Shown: positions 33,858 through 42,731 of the stretch, one piece after another
Layout of the letters: the number at the start of each line of letters is the position of its first letter
Position numbering within the stretch: the stretch's first letter is position 1
Origin: CAYFVU01 sp964346645
Lineage (GTDB): Bacteria; Spirochaetota; Spirochaetia; DSM-16054; Sediminispirochaetaceae
DNA: 64,000 nucleotides
Assembly (NCBI GenBank): GCA_964346645.1
Contig: CAYFVU010000005.1
Span: 8,344-72,343, forward strand
Direction of reading: 5' to 3'
Program-made: the position numbers and the translations under genes
Notes under the pieces: generated by a model
Told to the model about the DNA's origin: nothing
Database searches by the model: none
The model's input: the letters and a program-made list of their open reading frames with translations, nothing else

Positions 33858-35912
33858 CTATCTCTTCTCTATCCGCATGCTGACACTTCTACAAAATGCC
33901 CCGTTGCCGTTTCCGCTTTCGCCGCCGTGGCCGTTGCCTCCGCCGCCGAGCTTACACTCCCAGAGGAAGATGTAGCAGCTCCCCTGGTACATGCGCCGCT
34001 TCTCTCCGTATCTCATCGTGATGGTATACACGGGGTAGGTCCAGAGCATGGCGGTTTCGGAGGGTGTGAGGGTGATCAGAGTCTTGTTCTCCCTGTCGTG
34101 AATCGCCAGCTCCTTCACCCTCTTGAAGTCGAACTTGCCGTCGAGCACCTCGGTTATCGAATCATCTTCGGATGTGATGCTGTAGACGAGCCGGTCCTTG
34201 TCGGATTCGGGAAATGAGAGATTGAGCTCGGTGGCAAAGAGTCCCTTCGCCTTTTTCCCCTTCTCTATATGGAGACTGTAAGATACGTTGATAGAGTTCT
34301 TCTGGAAGTCGAAGTACTTCTGCAGATGAAGCCAGCTCCCCTGCCCATCTCCGTCGGCATCGATCAGCCATCTGTGTATGTCGAGCTCGAGATCCTTGTG
34401 ATCTTTGTCCACTTTCTTCGGATAGTAGAACGAATCGGCGAAATCGCACTTCTCCTTCGCACGCGCGTGCATTACATCGTCGAAACTCGTGTCCTCGGAG
34501 AAGAAGTGATCGACGAAGGAGGATCGCGGTGAGAGGTCGAATCCGTTCCGTTCGTCTTTTTCTTCGTGATACGGCTCCCGGTACCTCGCCATGACGTCCT
34601 GGTAGTTCCAGGCCGTCACGACGTAGTCGAGCTCGAAGATCGATGCGCCTCTGCGGTGTACATATGAGTTGATAAACTGCCCCTGATACAGGTACTCATC
34701 CGCACCGTCGAGGTCTATGTCGGTGACGTTGACGGTAGTGGAGAAGATTCCCTTCTCGCGGGTAGTCTTCTCCGCCTCGATGAGCCGTGCATAGGCGGCT
34801 TTCCGGAGCCTGTTATTGTATATGCCCCCGTCGGGACCGTGCCAGAACGGAGCATTACCCTGCCCCTTCCAGCTCTCCTCTTTTGCCGTCTTCTTCCTCG
34901 ACCTGTCACGACGGACCTGACCTACGATGAGGTGCACGTACATCATCTTCCCGTAGAGCCGTCCGCTTTCCGGATAGTGGACGATGTTCTTGCGAAAATA
35001 GCTGTTTATCTCCCGCCTGCCGGAGGCCGTGGCGAGCCCCATGTGCCCATTGTCGTTCCGCACCCCTACATTGTCGGAGACGTTGAGGGAACCGGGAAAG
35101 TATACCCTGCGGAAAGGGGCTCCCCCGCGCAGATACTTGCCCGGCAGAATGGTCTGCACATCGTGTGTGTGCTCCGACAGTTTAGAGAGAAATTGCTCGA
35201 GCCACCCCTCTTCTGAGAAGAACTCTGCGTAACGTTCGGGACTCGAGTAGAAATACTCCCCGTTCCACATCACCGAGACAAGCCTCTCGGCTTCTCCTTC
35301 GTTCGCCTTGAGCTCGACGAGATCGCGCAGATATGCATCCGGAGATTTATGGAATGCGGAGGTAATAAAGTCGTTGTGGAGCGGGAGCACTATGACCGAC
35401 TTGCCCTGGTCATCGGTTACGAAGGGGGAGTATAGATTCTCTTTCCCGATTCCCGCCTGCTCGAAGTAGATATCGTCGAGAAAGAGGTACTCCATTCCGC
35501 TGCTCTTGATGGTCGAGGCGAGGGCCGGTTCCCACACTCCCTCGGTTATCCAACAGCCCCGCGGTCTTTTTCCGAATCGGCGGCGGAGGTAGGTGGTCAA
35601 CTGCTCCACCTGCCCTACCCGGTCCTTGCTCGGAATGATCGGGAGCACGGGGCTGTAGAACCCGCCACCTATCAACTCGACCTGACGGCGCTTGACCATC
35701 TCGTTTATGAGCATCATGTATTCGGGGTGCTTGTCCTCGAACCACTCCAGAAGCACCCCCGAGAAGTGAATCGCGGTTTTCACCTTAGGGTATTTGTAGA
35801 GCACCGTCAGAAACGGTTTATACGAGTACTGATATGCCTGTTCAAACTGTTCTTCGGTAGTACCGACGGGCTGTCCGCTGTGCACCCCGAAAACGAGTTT
35901 AAGTTTTTTCAT
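33858..35912 (-). CDS. GH57 family 4-alpha-glucanotransferase/amylase-like protein
   Basis: 684 residues with the layout of GH57 4-alpha-glucanotransferases. The N-terminal beta/alpha barrel has HSGQPVG (about residues 11-17) and ELIGGGFYSPVLP (79-91). The nucleophile motif WITEGVWEP has Glu124. C-terminal DUF1925/DUF1926-type beta domains run from about 330. The catalytic acid motif, usually DGE in this family, reads WNGEYF with Asn217 where Asp is expected, so the enzyme may be inactive or altered. The C-terminus ends in a Gly/Asn-rich tail. ATG 35912 overlaps the stop of the small membrane gene (ATGA). Expected role: remodelling of glycogen or maltodextrin in the cytoplasm. Confidence 0.8.
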   Translation of the reverse strand: MKKLKLVFGVHSGQPVGTTEEQFEQAYQYSYKPFLTVLYKYPKVKTAIHFSGVLLEWFEDKHPEYMMLINEMVKRRQVELIGGGFYSPVLPIIPSKDRVGQVEQLTTYLRRRFGKRPRGCWITEGVWEPALASTIKSSGMEYLFLDDIYFEQAGIGKENLYSPFVTDDQGKSVIVLPLHNDFITSAFHKSPDAYLRDLVELKANEGEAERLVSVMWNGEYFYSSPERYAEFFSEEGWLEQFLSKLSEHTHDVQTILPGKYLRGGAPFRRVYFPGSLNVSDNVGVRNDNGHMGLATASGRREINSYFRKNIVHYPESGRLYGKMMYVHLIVGQVRRDRSRKKTAKEESWKGQGNAPFWHGPDGGIYNNRLRKAAYARLIEAEKTTREKGIFSTTVNVTDIDLDGADEYLYQGQFINSYVHRRGASIFELDYVVTAWNYQDVMARYREPYHEEKDERNGFDLSPRSSFVDHFFSEDTSFDDVMHARAKEKCDFADSFYYPKKVDKDHKDLELDIHRWLIDADGDGQGSWLHLQKYFDFQKNSINVSYSLHIEKGKKAKGLFATELNLSFPESDKDRLVYSITSEDDSITEVLDGKFDFKRVKELAIHDRENKTLITLTPSETAMLWTYPVYTITMRYGEKRRMYQGSCYIFLWECKLGGGGNGHGGESGNGNGAFCRSVSMRIEKR

Positions 35913-36124
35913 TCACAACCTTTTTCTCTTCCTGCTCCTATTCTTCCACTGCCGAGAACCGCAACGGGTAGAAAGGCGATGAGCACTCCCCGAAAGTACA
36001 TAGGAACCCATTCGGTCTCCAACTTCTCCCTACTATTAGACATTAGTACAATGGGGAGCAAAAATCCAAGGCCCACGGAAAATCCGCCCACAAAACTCTC
36101 CAGCGCGTTGTACTCGCCCCTCAT
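35909..36124 (-). CDS. Small two-helix membrane protein
   Basis: 71 residues with two hydrophobic segments (VGGFSVGLGFLLPIVLM and GVLIAFLPVAVLGSG). It starts with an ATGA overlap on the upstream membrane gene and ends with another on the GH57 gene, so it is translated in between and is almost certainly real. No family recognised. Coupled translation suggests a partner of the large membrane protein. Confidence 0.7.
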   Translation of the reverse strand: MRGEYNALESFVGGFSVGLGFLLPIVLMSNSREKLETEWVPMYFRGVLIAFLPVAVLGSGRIGAGREKGCE

Positions 36125-37797
36125 GCTACCCTACGCCCATTCCTCATTGAGCTGTTCTTCTTAGAAAGAGGGTCTTGATGCTGTTTTCTTCTCTTCACAA
36201 TACAAAGAATAAGGGGTACACACAGGTAGATACCTGCATGCCCCCACATGGTTCGTTTATTCATATGAAGCAACCTCACGTTGTCCTTTCGGACACGGGT
36301 AGGTCCCTTTTGTGCAAGCAAAAGACGTGTTGCTCCGTTTTCGTAAGCCTCTTTAATTATATCTTCATACCATTGGTCTGTAAACATCTTCATGACTCTC
36401 TCTTCGGGGATGACGGTCTCTCCCTCCCGCCTGTAGCGGGTAACCGTCACCTTCTCTCCCGGCACGGGGAACTCGTAGCCCCGCCCGTAGAAGTAGCTCT
36501 CCTGATATGCCCGGTGAGTTACGTACTCGGCGATATCCGGTAATCTGCGCTCGTTCCGCTCCTCTCCCATGGTACTCCTCTTGAAACTGGAGAGCCTCCG
36601 CACGTTCTCCCAGGAAAAACCGCTCCCGAGTTTCGCTCCCGTATTCTGCTCACCAATATCTTCTCCTATATCTTCGTTCAGAGAGGCGAGATCGATGGGT
36701 ATAGGCAGCAGGATCTCGCCTTTTCCGGAGAGGTAGAACGAGAAGAGGAGGGGGAAGAGGCTCATAACGAGGAGGACTGCCACCGCCGTGCCCCTCAAGC
36801 CGGGGTTGAGCCGCTCGTTCTTCCGTCTTATGTGCTCCGGATAAAACGGCAGGTGCTCGTATCTCCTCGACTTCACCATTCGCAGAGACAGGTAGATTCC
36901 TGCAACGGAGAGTTGGGCGGCGACGGCCATTGTCTGCTGCAGAATGAGTAGGCTTCTCTCATCGGGCTCCGCACAAGCGCTGAGAAGAAGCGAAGCGGCG
37001 GAAAATGCAATATAGACGGTGAGACCGAGCCGAAGCGATCGGCGACTGCGCGCGCTGCCGATGTCCACATACTCGCACAGAGGACCCCGCGACATGCCGA
37101 CGAAAAGGGCCCACCCGACGATGAGCAGCACCGTCTGGGAGATGACGAAGAAGAGACTGCTCGCCACACCGACCACGAGGGGCACGAGTCCGAAGAGGTA
37201 GAGCATGAGATCCCGCCGGGTGAGGGGGATGAGCAAGAGCAATGCCACGACGAGCCCGATCCCCGCCCCGATAAAACGGAGCTTCGGGAACACGCCCGAT
37301 ACCGCATACTCGTTGCCGAGTCGGTCGAGATCTCCGTGGAGTCGGTAGTCGTCGATCAGCGAGGCCGAACGGGAGGGTATATAGATGAGCTCGGCATCCT
37401 CTCCGTGCAGCTCACCGTGAAAGAACTTGCCGACACCGCGCATATAAGGATCATAGAGCGGATCGGATGGCTCGAATTCTTCACGTATGGTGCTCAGCAG
37501 CGCATCCCTCTCTCCTTCGTAGGTAAAGTAATTGAGACGCTGTGCTCTGCGGTGCAGGAGCTCGTCGTACCCGTGCCGGGTGAATATACTCCGCACTTCT
37601 TCGAACTCCTCTTGCGAAAGGGACCTCGACCCATTCTCCGAGTCGGGAACGAAGGCGTAGACCCTGTATTCATTCCACGGGGTCGATGGTTCGGGAAGCG
37701 GGATGAGATAGACCTTTGCCAGAAAAGTACAGACGAGCACGATTAGGGATATGCCGAGAATGTTGAGTGTACGCTGCATATCGTGTGAAATCCTCAT
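36121..37797 (-). CDS. Polytopic membrane protein of unknown function
   Basis: 558 residues. An N-terminal helix (ILGISLIVLVCTFLAKVYL) is followed by an extracytoplasmic segment (about residues 30-170). Six or so helices occupy about 172-345 (for example LIGAGIG-type FIGAGIGLVVALLLLIPL and LMLYLFGLVPLVVGVASSLFF). A second soluble region follows (about 375-520), then a final helix near CVPLILCIV and a basic tail. No motif I recognise. Start is ATG 37797 after GAGG, or ATG 37779. It heads the operon with the small membrane protein and the GH57 enzyme, so a link to polysaccharide metabolism is possible but unproven. Confidence 0.65.
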   Translation of the reverse strand: MRISHDMQRTLNILGISLIVLVCTFLAKVYLIPLPEPSTPWNEYRVYAFVPDSENGSRSLSQEEFEEVRSIFTRHGYDELLHRRAQRLNYFTYEGERDALLSTIREEFEPSDPLYDPYMRGVGKFFHGELHGEDAELIYIPSRSASLIDDYRLHGDLDRLGNEYAVSGVFPKLRFIGAGIGLVVALLLLIPLTRRDLMLYLFGLVPLVVGVASSLFFVISQTVLLIVGWALFVGMSRGPLCEYVDIGSARSRRSLRLGLTVYIAFSAASLLLSACAEPDERSLLILQQTMAVAAQLSVAGIYLSLRMVKSRRYEHLPFYPEHIRRKNERLNPGLRGTAVAVLLVMSLFPLLFSFYLSGKGEILLPIPIDLASLNEDIGEDIGEQNTGAKLGSGFSWENVRRLSSFKRSTMGEERNERRLPDIAEYVTHRAYQESYFYGRGYEFPVPGEKVTVTRYRREGETVIPEERVMKMFTDQWYEDIIKEAYENGATRLLLAQKGPTRVRKDNVRLLHMNKRTMWGHAGIYLCVPLILCIVKRRKQHQDPLSKKNSSMRNGRRVA

Positions 37798-37831
37798 GAG
37801 GCCTCATATCTTTCCGGGTTCGTGTAGTGTC

Positions 37832-37854
37832 GCCGCAGTGCTGCGCTTTGTCAA
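37832..37854 (-). promoter_or_regulatory. Candidate -35 region for the membrane protein/GH57 operon
   Basis: Minus strand perfect TTGACA (37854-37849); with a 17-bp spacer the -10 is only GACACT, so the exact promoter is uncertain. It lies divergent to the P-loop gene. Confidence 0.3.
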
Positions 37855-37914
37855 GATAATCGGCTCTTGCCCATTATCCGTACACTACTCCTTTTTTTGC
37901 TCGTAAAAAGCGTT

Positions 37915-37920
37915 TATATT
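37915..37920 (+). promoter_or_regulatory. -10 box for a leaderless P-loop gene transcript
   Basis: TATATT (37915-37920) followed by six bases (GAGTGT) and ATG 37927. The -35 region is T-rich with no clear hexamer, and there is no Shine-Dalgarno. Confidence 0.4.
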
Positions 37921-37926
37921 GAGTGT

Positions 37927-38787
37927 ATGATCAAACTGCTGCGCAACATAGTCTGGCTGTTTCGAGGCGTCAGTGTGTACGCCCTCGTGGGAAGAAGCGG
38001 TACGGGAAAGAGTTTCCGGGCAAAACTCATCGCCGAGAAGTACGGAATCGAGCTCATTATCGACGACGGTCTGCTGATCAAGGATCAGAAGATCGTTGCC
38101 GGTAAGTCGGCGAAACGCGAGAGTGCCTTTCTCACTGCGATAAAGACCGCCCTCTTTACCGACGAGGAACACCGCAGGGCGGTCCGCCACGCCCTCGAAC
38201 AGGACAACTTCAAGCGCATCCTCATCATAGGTACCTCCGAGAAGATGGTGAAGAAAATCACCGCACGCCTCGGGCTTCCCTCCCCCGATAAGGTGATCAA
38301 CATCGAGGAGGTCGCCAGCAGCAAAGAAATAGAGACCGCCATTCGCAGCAGGCTGAGCGAGGGGAAGCACGTGATCCCCGTCCCGACGGTGGAGATACAT
38401 CAGAACTATCCTCAGTTCGTCTACGACTCCGTCCGTGTCTTTCTCAAGCACGGCTTCTACTTACTCCCGAAGAAACACAAGTCGTTCGAGAAGACCGTGG
38501 TGCAGCCGCAGTTCGGCAAGCGCGGGAGGGTATCGATCTCCGAAACCGCCCTCACCCAGATGGTTCTCCACTGCGTGGACGAGTTCGACGACACGATCTC
38601 AGTGAGAAAACTGACGGTCAAGAACGAAAAGTCCGGGTACCGTCTGAGCCTCAACATCAAGGTGCCTTACGGGATACAGCTCTCCGGCACCATTCATAAA
38701 CTGAGGGACTACATCATCAAGAGTCTCGAGCACTATGCAGGAATACGGGTAAATCGGGTCAACATCAAGGTGGATCAACTCTCTTGA
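37927..38787 (+). CDS. P-loop NTPase fused to an Asp23-like domain
   Basis: 286 residues from ATG 37927; the frame is open upstream but without support. Walker A GRSGTGKS (about residues 22-29) is followed by a small NTPase fold with LIIDDGLLI and RILIIGTSEKM strands. After about residue 195 comes a separate domain with VSISETALTQMVLHCVDEF and a typical Asp23/DUF322 ending, LEHYAGIRVNRVNIKV. The combination of an NTPase with an Asp23-like module is not one I know from characterised proteins. It is cytoplasmic, with no signal or membrane helix. Function unknown; the two halves suggest nucleotide-dependent binding to a membrane or cytoskeletal partner. Confidence 0.65.
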   Translation: MIKLLRNIVWLFRGVSVYALVGRSGTGKSFRAKLIAEKYGIELIIDDGLLIKDQKIVAGKSAKRESAFLTAIKTALFTDEEHRRAVRHALEQDNFKRILIIGTSEKMVKKITARLGLPSPDKVINIEEVASSKEIETAIRSRLSEGKHVIPVPTVEIHQNYPQFVYDSVRVFLKHGFYLLPKKHKSFEKTVVQPQFGKRGRVSISETALTQMVLHCVDEFDDTISVRKLTVKNEKSGYRLSLNIKVPYGIQLSGTIHKLRDYIIKSLEHYAGIRVNRVNIKVDQLS

Positions 38788-38801
38788 GCACTTTTTTTTT
38801 T
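38770..38801 (+). terminator. Probable terminator overlapping the P-loop gene stop
   Basis: GTG-GA-TCAA-CTCTC-TTGA-G-CAC forms a short interrupted stem (38770-38791) followed by about nine T. The stop codon TGA (38785-38787) lies within the stem. Confidence 0.5.
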
Positions 38802-38866
38802 CTTCTATTTTGCCGATACTTACAGTATAGTAGGCTCGTTTCAGCACACACACAGGAGTATATGTT

Positions 38867-40105
38867 ATGAAGAAAGCAATAATAACGGTGGGAATGTTGG
38901 TCTTCTTGAGCACGGTAATCTTCGGACAGACCATGCACTCCTTCGAGAGTACCCATTACATCGTCCGGTCGGAGGTAGGTGCGGATCATGCGAAAGAGAC
39001 CGCCCAAATGATGGAGGCGTACTTCGATCTCTTTCAGAGCTACATGCACTTCGACGCCGAAGAGCTCGAGACACCGCTCAAGATCAAAATCTTCGAACGA
39101 AAAGCCGACTACGACTCCTACGTCGAGTCCCTCATCTCCGAAACGAGGGAATCCTTCGTCTTTCTTCACTACGAAAACAGCCCCGAAAAGAGCGAGCTCG
39201 TCGCCTTCTCTACGGATGATAAAGAGCTCTTCTCGAAGAGAATCGTACACCACGGCTTTATACAGTACATAAAGAGCTTCGTCTCCAGTCCTCCCCTCTG
39301 GCTGCAGAAGGGCTTCGCCGTATACTTCGAAAAGAGCCTCTACAACGAGGCCAAGAAGAGTGTATCCTTTCGCCACAACTTCGGATGGGTGCCCTACCTC
39401 AGAACCCGCCTCTCCGAGAAAGACGAGAAACTCGACCTCATCCCTCTCAACACCCTTCTCTACATCGACGAGGACATGGCCAACCGGAACCTGAAGGCGT
39501 TCTATGCCCAGGCGTGGGGTATGGTAGAGTTTATGACACACTCCGACACCAAGGCTTACAACCGGCTTCTGTGGGACAGCCTCTCCTCGCTCTCCTCCTC
39601 AGCCACCACCAGGGAAAACGAGCGTTCGGTTGTCCAAAACGCATTCGAGTGGGTTAACCGCGAGACGCTCATCTCCGACTTCATCCGCTACGTAAAGAAC
39701 ATAAAGACCTTCCCCGACCGCATCGAGCTCGGCATGGAGGCCTACTCCATGGGCAACTACGACGAGGCGGAAAAACACTTTCAGGCGGCCCTCGAGCTGA
39801 ACGAGGAGCACTACGTGCCCCACTACTACCTCGGGCTCATCTACTACGAGAAATCCGAATACTCCATGGCCGAGTACTACTATCAGACTGCTCTCAAGTC
39901 CGGCGGAAACGAGGCCCTCATCAACTACGCCCTCGGCGTCAACGCCTTTGCCGATCGCCGTTTCGAGGATGCGCGCTATTATCTCGGCGAGTCGAAGGGC
40001 GCAGACTCCACCTATGCGGATAAGGCGGATAGCTTGATCGAGCGTATCGACAGCGCCGACCGCTCCGGCGGTGAGGCATCCGGCTCGAGTTCTTCCGGTT
40101 CCTGA
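38867..40105 (+). CDS. Secreted TPR protein with degenerate peptidase-MA-like domain
   Basis: 412 residues. A signal peptide (KKAIITVGMLVFLSTVIFG, cleavage near QTM) leads to a domain resembling gluzincin peptidases of the MA-like/DUF1570 type. RIVHHGFIQYI stands where HExxH would be, followed by PPLWLQKGFAVYFE and FYAQAWGMVEFM. Loss of the HExxH glutamate implies no catalysis. Three TPR repeats (about residues 288-390: MGNYDEAEKHFQAALELNEE and similar) follow. The tail is Ser/Gly-rich and stops at a TGA inside a 9-bp repeat; the same frame stays open for 20 more Ser/Gly codons to TAG 40166. AGGAG precedes ATG 38867. Confidence 0.72.
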   Translation: MKKAIITVGMLVFLSTVIFGQTMHSFESTHYIVRSEVGADHAKETAQMMEAYFDLFQSYMHFDAEELETPLKIKIFERKADYDSYVESLISETRESFVFLHYENSPEKSELVAFSTDDKELFSKRIVHHGFIQYIKSFVSSPPLWLQKGFAVYFEKSLYNEAKKSVSFRHNFGWVPYLRTRLSEKDEKLDLIPLNTLLYIDEDMANRNLKAFYAQAWGMVEFMTHSDTKAYNRLLWDSLSSLSSSATTRENERSVVQNAFEWVNRETLISDFIRYVKNIKTFPDRIELGMEAYSMGNYDEAEKHFQAALELNEEHYVPHYYLGLIYYEKSEYSMAEYYYQTALKSGGNEALINYALGVNAFADRRFEDARYYLGESKGADSTYADKADSLIERIDSADRSGGEASGSSSSGS

Positions 40106-40141
40106 GGTTCCGGAGGTTCCGGAAGTTCCGGAAGTTCCGGC
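40097..40141 (+). repeat. Five 9-bp repeats coding Gly/Ser-Ser-Gly, first unit with TGA
   Basis: Units GGTTCCTGA, GGTTCCGGA, GGTTCCGGA, AGTTCCGGA and AGTTCCGGC run in frame with the TPR protein gene. The stop codon of that gene is the third codon of the first unit, one base away from GGA. Confidence 0.85.
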
Positions 40142-40183
40142 AACAACTCCTCTTCCGGCGGCATGTAGAGGGACCCGTGATGG

Positions 40184-41311
40184 CTACCGCTTTATTTTGT
40201 GGCGAGGGGGTTTGGAGCGGTTCGTCTTTCCCGCAGGCACCGGTCGTCTCTTGCGCACTGCGTTAGCCGGGGGGCGGAGCCCCTCTTCTCGGAAGAGCCA
40301 CACCACCGCCATCTCCACCTCCTGATTCGGCGGAGTGAGAGGCGATATGAGTCTTTTTATCTCCTTGAACATGTCGCGAAAGAGAAGCGTCGCGTTGTCC
40401 CACTCGTCGGGAATGAAGCAGACCCCCTCTACGAGGGCGGCTAAGAGCCTTCCCTTTCTGTCCTCGCCCTTCTCGTTGACCCGCGTGTCGATGCGCTCGA
40501 GACTCTCGAAGAACTTCTCCCTGTCGCTCCTCTTCGGGTCTCGGACGAGTGTGTCGATTACCGGGAGCATGTAGCTGAGCAGCTTCAACTTGATCATGTC
40601 CTTGAAGATCATCTCGGAGTTGCCCGATTGGAGAATCTTCAGCATCTCTTCGGTAAGCCGAGACGGTGGGCAGCGTTCGAGTTCCACGGAGTACTTCTTA
40701 ATGCTCCGCCGCAACATGAAGGGTATCTTCAGCCCGTGGAGGGCCGAGTATTTGACCGCTCGTATCATCCGCACCGGATCCTCGGAAAAGGTCACATCGA
40801 GGGGAATGAGGGATCGCAGCTTTCTCCTGCGAATGTCGTGCAGGCCATCTACGAAGTCAAAGAGCTCCTCCTGCTCAGGATCGTAGTAGAGGGCATTTAT
40901 GGAGAAGTCACGCCGGTGCACATCCTCCTCCATCGTGCCGAAGACGTTGTTCCCCTCCTCCGGCTCGCTGAGCGCGCGAAACGTGGAGACCTCTATGATC
41001 TTGTTCGTGAAGTGCACGTGCACCAGACGAAATCTGCGTCCTATTATCCGCGCATTCCGAAAGAACTTCTTGACCTCCTTCGGCGTCGCATCCGTGGCTA
41101 TGTCGAAATCTTTGGGATATTTATCGAGGAGGAGGTCCCGCACAGCACCGCCGACGATGTATGCCGAAAAGCCCTTCTCCTTTAGTCGAGAGATCACCTT
41201 TCTTGCATCTCTTTCGATTCTCTTCGTATCTATGGAGTGTTCGTCTGGACCGTAAATCTTTGCGACGGGTTTCGTTGTACCCTCTCCTGTTGCTCCGTAT
41301 CTTACTCGCAC
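40184..41311 (-). CDS. pcnB: Poly(A) polymerase / tRNA nucleotidyltransferase family protein, PcnB type
   Basis: 375-residue class II nucleotidyltransferase. Head domain YIVGGAVRDLLL (51-62) and the metal-binding KDFDIATDATP (67-77, Asp68 and Asp70). The following RIIGRRFRLVHVHF is typical of bacterial poly(A) polymerases rather than CCA enzymes. A flexible loop RRDFSINALYYD and an RNA-binding helix (DPVRMIRAVKYSALH) come next. It lacks an HD domain and ends in a basic tail, as PcnB does. It probably adds poly(A) to RNA to promote decay, though CCA activity cannot be excluded. A second, Cca-type gene lies at 60749. The start is a GTG just after AGAG, not well supported. Confidence 0.82.
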   Translation of the reverse strand: MRVRYGATGEGTTKPVAKIYGPDEHSIDTKRIERDARKVISRLKEKGFSAYIVGGAVRDLLLDKYPKDFDIATDATPKEVKKFFRNARIIGRRFRLVHVHFTNKIIEVSTFRALSEPEEGNNVFGTMEEDVHRRDFSINALYYDPEQEELFDFVDGLHDIRRRKLRSLIPLDVTFSEDPVRMIRAVKYSALHGLKIPFMLRRSIKKYSVELERCPPSRLTEEMLKILQSGNSEMIFKDMIKLKLLSYMLPVIDTLVRDPKRSDREKFFESLERIDTRVNEKGEDRKGRLLAALVEGVCFIPDEWDNATLLFRDMFKEIKRLISPLTPPNQEVEMAVVWLFREEGLRPPANAVRKRRPVPAGKTNRSKPPRHKIKR

Positions 41312-41405
41312 CTCTACACTCGCTTGAAGCCGTCAATTTTTTCGTCTACTATATACTACGGTCTTTCTACCTTAGTTTCAAGGGAGTACAGTAAGGGAGT
41401 CTTTC

Positions 41406-42722
41406 ATGCAGATAGAACCGAGAATACTCAAGGGATTTCGCGACTTTCTTCCCGAGCAGGCGGCGAAGCGTGCCCGTATCATATCCACCCTCACCTCCAC
41501 CTTCGAAGAGTTCGGCCTTCAGCCGATCGACACGCCGGTGCTCGAGTACACCGAAGTACTCCTCGGCAAGGGCGGCGGCGAGACGGACAAGCAGGTTTAC
41601 CGCTTCGAGGATCAGGGGGGAAGGGACGTGTCGATGCGCTTCGATCTCACGGTCCCCTTCGCCCGCTTCATGGCGCAGCACGAGCACGAGCTGCCCATAC
41701 CTTTCAAGCGCTACCACATCGACAAGGTCTGGCGCGGGGAGAATACCCAGCGCGGCAGGTACCGCGAGTTCACCCAGTGCGATTTCGACATCGTCGGCAC
41801 GGACAACGCGTCGGCGGACTTCGAGATCCTCCTGCTGATGTACCGCTCCTTCGCCGCCCTCGGCATAGAGGACGTAACAATAAAGATCAACCACCGCGGC
41901 ATATTCAATCGCTTCCTCTCCCACATCGGCGTGGAGGCTGAGTCGGTAGAGATCATGCGGCTCATCGATAAGCGGGGAAAGATCGGCACGGAGAAGGTCC
42001 GCGAGGGACTCGCCGAGATAGTCGGCGCCGGCAACGGGGATAGGATCCTCAGCTACATCGACGCGGAGGGGAGCTTTCTCGAGATACTCTCCCACATCAC
42101 CTCACTCGCCGGCGGAGAAGATGAAGAGAGCAGACGCTTGACCGAGATAGAGAGCGCAATGCGCGAGCTCGGCATCGAAGAGCGCTTCGAGCTCGACCCC
42201 TCCATCATGCGGGGCCTCGATTACTACACCGGCATCGTCTACGAGACCTTTTTGGACGGAATCCCCGAAATCGGCTCGATCTGCTCCGGAGGCAGGTACA
42301 ACAACCTCGCATCCCTCTACACGAAGACCGAGCTCCCGGGAGTCGGTTCTTCGATAGGCTTGGACAGGCTCATCGCCGCTTTAGAGGAGCTCGAGGATGG
42401 AGCCGGGACTGAATGCGGTGCCGACGTTGCAATCTTCAACCTCGACGATACGCTCATAGGCTACTACCACAGGCTCGCGGAAGAGCTGCGGAGAGAGGGA
42501 ATCCGCGCCGACCTCTTCTACGAGAAGAAGAAGCTCGGGCAGCAGTTCAAGCTCGCCGAGGCGAAGCAGATCCCCGCGGCGGTCATCTGCGGAGAGGACG
42601 AACGTGCATCCGGGGCCATTACCGTAAAAAACCTCACGACGCGCACGAATGCCACCCACGTATCCGCTGCCGAAGCGGCCGCCGCGATCCGCACCGCCGT
42701 CCGCGATGCGAGAGGAGCATAG
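41406..42722 (+). CDS. hisS: Histidine-tRNA ligase
   Basis: 438-residue class II synthetase. N-terminal GFRDFLP motif (about residues 10-16), motif 2 region FKRYHIDKVWRGENTQRGRYREFTQ (with a break after QRG), the HisRS-specific RGLDYYTGIVYE (about 264-275), and motif 3 GVGSSIGLDRL. The C-terminal anticodon-binding domain is intact. ATG 41406 has AAGGGAG upstream. It is followed after 9 bases by the helicase gene, so they are probably co-transcribed. Confidence 0.95.
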   Translation: MQIEPRILKGFRDFLPEQAAKRARIISTLTSTFEEFGLQPIDTPVLEYTEVLLGKGGGETDKQVYRFEDQGGRDVSMRFDLTVPFARFMAQHEHELPIPFKRYHIDKVWRGENTQRGRYREFTQCDFDIVGTDNASADFEILLLMYRSFAALGIEDVTIKINHRGIFNRFLSHIGVEAESVEIMRLIDKRGKIGTEKVREGLAEIVGAGNGDRILSYIDAEGSFLEILSHITSLAGGEDEESRRLTEIESAMRELGIEERFELDPSIMRGLDYYTGIVYETFLDGIPEIGSICSGGRYNNLASLYTKTELPGVGSSIGLDRLIAALEELEDGAGTECGADVAIFNLDDTLIGYYHRLAEELRREGIRADLFYEKKKLGQQFKLAEAKQIPAAVICGEDERASGAITVKNLTTRTNATHVSAAEAAAAIRTAVRDARGA

Positions 42723-42731
42723 CAGGCAACC

